A stretch of DNA of 64,000 bases, taken from assembly GCF_030678915.1 (NCBI RefSeq), contig NZ_JAUUTZ010000004.1, positions 179,773 to 243,772 of the forward strand, written 5' to 3'. How positions within the stretch are numbered: position 1 is the stretch's first letter; the number at the start of each line of letters is the position of its first letter. The notes under the pieces were generated by a model. That model had not been told where the DNA came from, did no database searches, and saw only the letters and a list, made by a program, of their open reading frames with translations. Shown piece after piece: positions 60,085 through 64,000 of the stretch. A program made the position numbers and the translations under genes. The DNA is from Paracoccus wurundjeri (GTDB lineage: Bacteria > Pseudomonadota > Alphaproteobacteria > Rhodobacterales > Rhodobacteraceae).

Positions 60085-61305
60085 ATGACCGGAAATTACG
60101 ACGATCTGGAAACCCGCGATCCCGAGGCGCGTATCGCGGATCTGGCTCAGGCCCTGCCCAGGGCGATCGCCCGCGCCAAGGCTGCGCCTGTGCTGGCTCG
60201 GCTGCTACAGGAGGTCGAGCCAGCGCAGGTGACAGATCGCGCCGCTCTTGCCCATTTGCCGGTGATCCGCAAGGCCGAACTCTCGGCGGCGCAGAAGAAA
60301 ACCCCGCCTTTCGGTGGCTATACCACGCGGCCGCCCGCGGAATTCGATCTGATCTTTCAAAGCCCCGGACCGATCTATGAACCGGGGCGGCACGAGCGCG
60401 ACTGGTGGCGTCTGGGCCGCTTTCTGCATGCCTCGGGTATAGGACGTGGCGATATCGTGCAGAATTGCTTCAGCTATCACCTGACGCCAGCGGGAATGAT
60501 GTTCGATTCCGGCGCCCGGGCTGTCGATGCGGCGGTTCTGCCTGCCGGAACCGGCCAGACCGATCTTCAGGTGCAGGCCGCCGTGGATATCGGCTCGACC
60601 TGTTACGCGGGGACGCCGGATTTCCTGAAGGTCATTCTGGATCGCGCCGACGAGCTGGGTCTGCATCTGTCCATAACCCGGGCCGTCGTCGGTGGAGGTG
60701 CGCTGTTTCCATCGTTGCGGCAAGGCTATGCGGATCGCGGGATCGTGACACGGCAATGCTACGCAACCGCCGATCTGGGGAATATCGCCTATGAAAGCGA
60801 TGCTTTGGACGGGATGATCGTGGATGAGGGCGTGATCGTCGAGATCGTCCGGCCGGGTACCGGTGATCCGGTGCCCGATGGTGAAGTCGGTGAGATCGTG
60901 GTGACATCGCTCAACCCCGATTATCCGCTGATTCGATTCGCGACCGGTGATCTGTCGGCCGTGATGCCCGGGATTTCATCATGCGGGCGTACCAATATGC
61001 GCATCAGGGGCTGGTTGGGCCGTGCCGATCAGACCACGAAGATCAAGGGCATGTTCGTTCGGCCCGAACAGGTCGCGGTGCTGATTGCCAGGCATCCTGA
61101 AATCACCCGCGCGCGCATCATCGCCGAGCGTGAGGGTGAGATGGATCTGATGACCGTGCAGATCGAAGCGCAGCAGGGGGACCCGAATGTCTATGCGGGG
61201 TCGGTGGTGGATACGCTCAAACTGAAGGGGCGGATCGAAATCGTTCCGCCGGGCAGCCTTCCCAATGATGGCAAGGTTATCGAGGATCGGCGCAGCTATG
61301 ACTGA
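60085..61305 (+). CDS. PaaK-like (phenylacetate-CoA ligase family) protein with altered phosphate loop
   Basis: A 406-residue protein of the ANL superfamily, PaaK-like. It keeps IRFATGDLSAV, LGRADQTTKIKGMFVRPEQV (hinge and C-terminal subdomain) and the late catalytic-Lys region NDGKVIEDRR. The N-terminal phosphate loop, normally SSGTTGKP in PaaK, reads FQSPGPIYEPGRHERDWW, so the canonical Ser/Thr-Gly-rich loop is gone. It may be an inactive or specialised adenylating protein, or use another nucleotide mode. It starts 9 bp after livF, as the last gene of the acyl-CoA synthetase/Liv operon. Confidence 0.82.
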   Translation: MTGNYDDLETRDPEARIADLAQALPRAIARAKAAPVLARLLQEVEPAQVTDRAALAHLPVIRKAELSAAQKKTPPFGGYTTRPPAEFDLIFQSPGPIYEPGRHERDWWRLGRFLHASGIGRGDIVQNCFSYHLTPAGMMFDSGARAVDAAVLPAGTGQTDLQVQAAVDIGSTCYAGTPDFLKVILDRADELGLHLSITRAVVGGGALFPSLRQGYADRGIVTRQCYATADLGNIAYESDALDGMIVDEGVIVEIVRPGTGDPVPDGEVGEIVVTSLNPDYPLIRFATGDLSAVMPGISSCGRTNMRIRGWLGRADQTTKIKGMFVRPEQVAVLIARHPEITRARIIAEREGEMDLMTVQIEAQQGDPNVYAGSVVDTLKLKGRIEIVPPGSLPNDGKVIEDRRSYD

Positions 61306-61394
61306 GTACGAAAATGAACTGCATTTGATGCATTAACTTGTTCCCTGATTGTTCTTCTCCATAAATGCACCCGTTGCAATTGGTGGGTATAATC

Positions 61395-62147
61395 ATGGCT
61401 GTGGACAAGAATAAGATCATTATCAAAAGGGTCGTTGCTGCGGGTGACGCGCAGCATCATGGCGGGGCCTGGAAGGTCGCTTATGCGGATTTCGTAACGG
61501 CAATGATGGCCTTTTTTCTTTTGATGTGGCTGCTGAATGCCACGACCGAACAGCAGCGTTCGGGCCTTGCGGATTATTTCAATCCAACAATAGTGCAGAA
61601 ATCCGGCGCTTCCGGTGATGGTGTGGAACAAGGGATCCGTCACGCCATATTCGAAGATCTTCCCGATAGTCAGAAGACTTCTGATTTCGAAGAACTGGCC
61701 CGGCAGGTTCAGGACCGGCTGACCGGCACCGGTGCCGAATCTCAGCAATTGACCAATCTGCTGCGCCATGTTGTCACCAGAATGACGGATGAAGGCCTGG
61801 TAATCGAAGTCGGTGATCTGACCGATCAGCCGCTTTTTGTGGAAGATACCGCCCAAGCACGACCGGTTTTGAAAGAAATTGCAGCGGTGCTTGCCCGTGT
61901 TCTTGAAGACACCAGAAATGACTTGGCAATTTCTGGTCACGTGCGTGCCTATCCCGAGACGCTGATTGCCTCGCCGGTCTGGGCACTGTCCGATGCAAGG
62001 GCGCATACATTGCGCAATCTGCTTGATCAGGCCGGATTGCCGGATCGGCGCATTCAGCGGGTGACCGGCTTTGCGGATCGGAAGAATCGCAACGGTAATC
62101 CCATGAATGCTGCCAATAACCGGATCGAAGTCATCCTGCTTCGTTAA
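61395..62147 (+). CDS. motB: Flagellar stator protein MotB
   Basis: A 250-residue protein. A short cytosolic N-terminus is followed by a single transmembrane helix (about residues 28-48) in WKVAYADFVTAMMAFFLLMW, with the proton-channel D32. A periplasmic OmpA-like peptidoglycan-binding domain follows (LAISGHVRAYPETL; SDARAHTLRNLL; PMNAANNRIEVILLR). ATG 61395 gives the usual short N-tail. It pairs with MotA (not in window) to drive flagellar rotation. First gene of a flagellar cluster continuing past the right edge. Confidence 0.92.
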   Translation: MAVDKNKIIIKRVVAAGDAQHHGGAWKVAYADFVTAMMAFFLLMWLLNATTEQQRSGLADYFNPTIVQKSGASGDGVEQGIRHAIFEDLPDSQKTSDFEELARQVQDRLTGTGAESQQLTNLLRHVVTRMTDEGLVIEVGDLTDQPLFVEDTAQARPVLKEIAAVLARVLEDTRNDLAISGHVRAYPETLIASPVWALSDARAHTLRNLLDQAGLPDRRIQRVTGFADRKNRNGNPMNAANNRIEVILLR

Positions 62148-62229
62148 AGCGCAATATCGTGCTGTTAGGCGAATCTTAAACTGTCTCGCTGATGCTGCCG
62201 GTATTGAACCAGGTAAAGAGGTTTCTCTC

Positions 62230-63546
62230 ATGTCGATGACTTCAGCAATGGGTGCCGGTGTCGCCGGATTGGTGGCAAATGCGATCCGGCTCGCCACCAT
62301 TTCGGATAATATCGCGAATTCCTCGACAATGGGATATCGTCGGGTCGAAACGGAATTCGACGCGATCGTCCTGGGCGGCACCGGCGGCGGGGGGTATTCC
62401 GCCGGTGGTGTTCGCACGTCGAATGGCCGCCGGGTGGATCAGTCCGGCTCACTTGTTTCGACCAAAAACGCATTGGATTTGGCAATTGACGGTGGCGGAA
62501 TGCTTCCCACGACGGGAATTGCCGATGTGGTTGCGGATTCTCCAAATCTGCCGCTGCTCATGACCCGCACCGCAAGTTTCGAGCCTGATGCCGACGGTTA
62601 TTTGCGAACAGCCTCGGGATTGGTGTTGATGGGCTGGGCTTATAACGCGGATGGTACATTTTCGTCGCCATCTCGTGATACTTCATCCAGCCTAACACCT
62701 GTACGACTGCCGCTCAGCCAGGCAACAAGCACCCCGACGACCCGAATTGAACTGGGCGTTACCTTGCCTGCGACCGAAACCGCGTTGGGGGCCGATGGCG
62801 CTGTGTCTCGCTCCACGATCGAGTATTATGCCAATCTGGGAACGACCGAGTTTCTGGATATCACCTACACGCCGCAGGTGTCGAACACGAACGACATGTC
62901 GTTGACTTGGCGGATGGATGTCAGGGATCTGGCCAAGGGACCGACGGATAACCTGATCGGCTCATATACCGTGGTCTTCGATGGTACCGCGGAATATGCA
63001 GGCTCAATCGCCTCGGTGACCACAATTTCTGGAGAAGATTATGATCCGGAAACAGGTATCATTCCCCTGAATGTCGCCGGAGGGGAACTTGATCTGATGA
63101 TCGGTCAGCCACGCGGGCAAAACAAGTTGCTGCAACAGATTGGCGACACCTATGCTCAGGAAAACATTGATCGGAACGGCGCCCCGGTAGGCAGGTATGT
63201 TTCGGCGGAGATTGATAAAAACGGTATTCTCCGAGTGAAGTATGATAATGACGAAATCCAGTCATACTACAAGATTCCCGTTGTTACCGTCCCCAACATG
63301 AACGGTCTGAACGCCGGGAACGCCCAGACATATACAGTATCCCAGACCTCTGGACGGTTCTTTCTCTGGGATGCCGGAGACGGGCCGGCAGGCACGATCA
63401 ACGGCTATGCGCGTGAAGCATCGACCACAGATATCGCAGAAGAGCTGACGAATATGATTCAAACCCAGCGCGCCTATGCTTCGAATGCAAAAATTATCCA
63501 GACCGTGGATGAGATGATGCAGGAGACGACTAACATAAAACGATAA
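62230..63546 (+). CDS. flgE: Flagellar hook protein FlgE
   Basis: A 439-residue hook subunit. The N-terminal rod/hook motif is ATISDNIANSSTMGYRRVET, the D1 core DLAIDGGGMLP precedes variable central domains, and the C-terminus is NMIQTQRAYASNAKIIQTVD followed by EMMQETTNIKR. ATG 62230 (MSMTSAMGAGVAGLV) follows AAAGAGGTTTCTC. Exported by the flagellar type III system. An intact gene next to a disrupted flgK. Confidence 0.93.
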   Translation: MSMTSAMGAGVAGLVANAIRLATISDNIANSSTMGYRRVETEFDAIVLGGTGGGGYSAGGVRTSNGRRVDQSGSLVSTKNALDLAIDGGGMLPTTGIADVVADSPNLPLLMTRTASFEPDADGYLRTASGLVLMGWAYNADGTFSSPSRDTSSSLTPVRLPLSQATSTPTTRIELGVTLPATETALGADGAVSRSTIEYYANLGTTEFLDITYTPQVSNTNDMSLTWRMDVRDLAKGPTDNLIGSYTVVFDGTAEYAGSIASVTTISGEDYDPETGIIPLNVAGGELDLMIGQPRGQNKLLQQIGDTYAQENIDRNGAPVGRYVSAEIDKNGILRVKYDNDEIQSYYKIPVVTVPNMNGLNAGNAQTYTVSQTSGRFFLWDAGDGPAGTINGYAREASTTDIAEELTNMIQTQRAYASNAKIIQTVDEMMQETTNIKR

Positions 63547-63586
63547 TTCAAAGCGTATTGTCCCAGGGTTAATCAGGAGTTGTGGC

Positions 63587-63937
63587 ATGAGTTTGGGAAA
63601 TGCATTGCTGAGCGCGGTATCGGGACTCGCCGTTTCCTCGCGCGGAACCGAAATTGTCGCCGACAATTTGGCGAATGCCAAAACTCCGGGCTTTGCGCGT
63701 CGCGAAATCCATGTGAGTTCTCGCGGCCAAAGCGGAGGAGTACGAATTGACGGGATCGCACGCGTCGTCAATACCGGGCTTCTCGCTCAGCAGCGGCACG
63801 CGGATGCGGCGCTTAATGATTCAGAAATTCGCCTTAAATTTTTCCAGAACATGGAGAACGTGATTGGCTTACCCGGAACGCCCGGAGGACTAGGCTCAGG
63901 ACCTATTAATTGGGTTGCACCGACCGTTGCTGCGTGA
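63587..63937 (+). pseudogene. flgK: flgK 5' fragment, interrupted by an IS element
   Basis: The reading frame starts like hook-associated protein 1: MSLGNALLSAVSGLAVSSRG, then EIVADNLANAKTPGFARREI, VRIDGIARVVNTGLLAQQRH and FFQNMENVIGLPGTPGG. Homology stops at about codon 105 (near 63893-63901). The remaining codons to the stop at 63937 derive from adjoining sequence. FlgK is normally about 480 residues or longer. An IS5-type transposase start follows at 63966, so the gene was cut by insertion. The rest of flgK is probably beyond the window on the far side of the IS. Confidence 0.85.
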
Positions 63938-64000
63938 TTCATACCCTCTGATCAGTGGGGGCACGATGAGTAATCTTTTCTGGCTGACTGACGAGCAGAT
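63891..64000 (+). mobile_element. Left end of an IS5-family (IS427-group-like) insertion sequence
   Basis: FlgK homology ends at a CTAG tetranucleotide (63890-63893), a target type typical for the IS427 group. The next sequence, GGCTCAGGACCTATTAATTG, is a candidate inverted-repeat end, followed about 70 bp later by a transposase start. The right end, second inverted repeat and target duplication are outside the window, so the exact boundary is approximate. Confidence 0.7.
63966..64000 (+). CDS. IS5-family transposase, first residues only
   Basis: ATG 63966 gives MSNLFWLTDEQ before the window ends. This is the characteristic N-terminus of IS427-group IS5 transposases, widespread in Rhodobacteraceae. 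From memory, IS1248 of Paracoccus denitrificans is of this group. Only 11 codons are visible, so naming rests on this signature and the disrupted flgK. Confidence 0.7.
   Translation, partial: MSNLFWLTDEQ

Noticed and set aside
61296..62417. 373-codon minus-strand frame opposite motB and the flgE start
   Set aside because: MotB on the plus strand has the channel Asp and OmpA-like domain; the antisense frame has no recognisable features.

Overview
The window (64 kb, GC-rich) reads as a chromosomal segment of an alphaproteobacterium of the Rhodobacteraceae/Paracoccaceae, most likely Paracoccus or a close relative. The basis is protein-family recognition: the gene styles of GatCA, RidA, ManC, GbcAB, a split MetH and XdhABC with GuaD, an alphaproteobacterial RNase P RNA, a dispersed intergenic element of a kind I associate with this family, and an IS5-type transposase start at the right edge. 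No database search was possible.

Layout. (1) 1-3.9 kb: nrdHIEF on the minus strand, class Ib ribonucleotide reductase, behind a cobalamin riboswitch. (2) 4.1-8.9 kb: a six-gene plus-strand operon with a complete succinate dehydrogenase/fumarate reductase-like complex (Fe-S subunit, two small membrane anchors, flavoprotein) and a two-subunit class I fumarase/tartrate dehydratase-type hydro-lyase. (3) 9-21.7 kb: a probable organosulfonate island. It has a TauE/SafE permease with a LysR regulator, a TauT/NitT-type ABC transporter, a translationally coupled HisD-like/SDR/zinc-ADH trio resembling hpsN-hpsO-hpsP of dihydroxypropanesulfonate catabolism, a LacI regulator with matching operators, and a second TauT/NitT-type ABC transporter. 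(4) 22-28 kb: housekeeping genes: tRNA-Glu, gatCA, a small lipoprotein, an AmpD-like amidase, a GFA-family protein, rnpB, ridA, a glycerophosphodiester phosphodiesterase, and a decayed fumarylacetoacetate-hydrolase pseudogene. (5) 28-35 kb: LysR plus xdhABC-guaD (purine catabolism). (6) 35-39.4 kb: a LuxR-type regulator divergent from an SDR, an aldonolactone/alditol oxidase-like flavoprotein and an EutH-like transporter, an unassigned catabolic unit. (7) 39.6-43.6 kb: manC and a Rieske oxygenase/reductase pair (GbcAB-like, glycine betaine demethylation). (8) 43.7-52.7 kb: metH split into two overlapping genes, dgt-like, an A-type Fe-S carrier, xthA, and a hybrid histidine kinase/response regulator pair. 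(9) 52.9-61.3 kb: acyl-CoA synthetase, a branched-chain-type ABC transporter (LivGHMJF order) and a PaaK-like adenylating enzyme. (10) 61.4-64 kb: motB, flgE and a flgK cut by an IS element at the window edge.

How the genes work together. Cobalamin links two distant loci: a B12-repressed, B12-independent reductase (nrdHIEF) and a B12-requiring methionine synthase (metH). Regions 2 and 3 converge at 8.95 kb. Region 2 chemistry is oxidation of a succinate-like acid followed by hydration; its true substrate is unknown. Region 3 looks like uptake, alcohol oxidation and sulfite or sulfonate export. The flgK disruption suggests that flagellar assembly is lost unless another copy exists.
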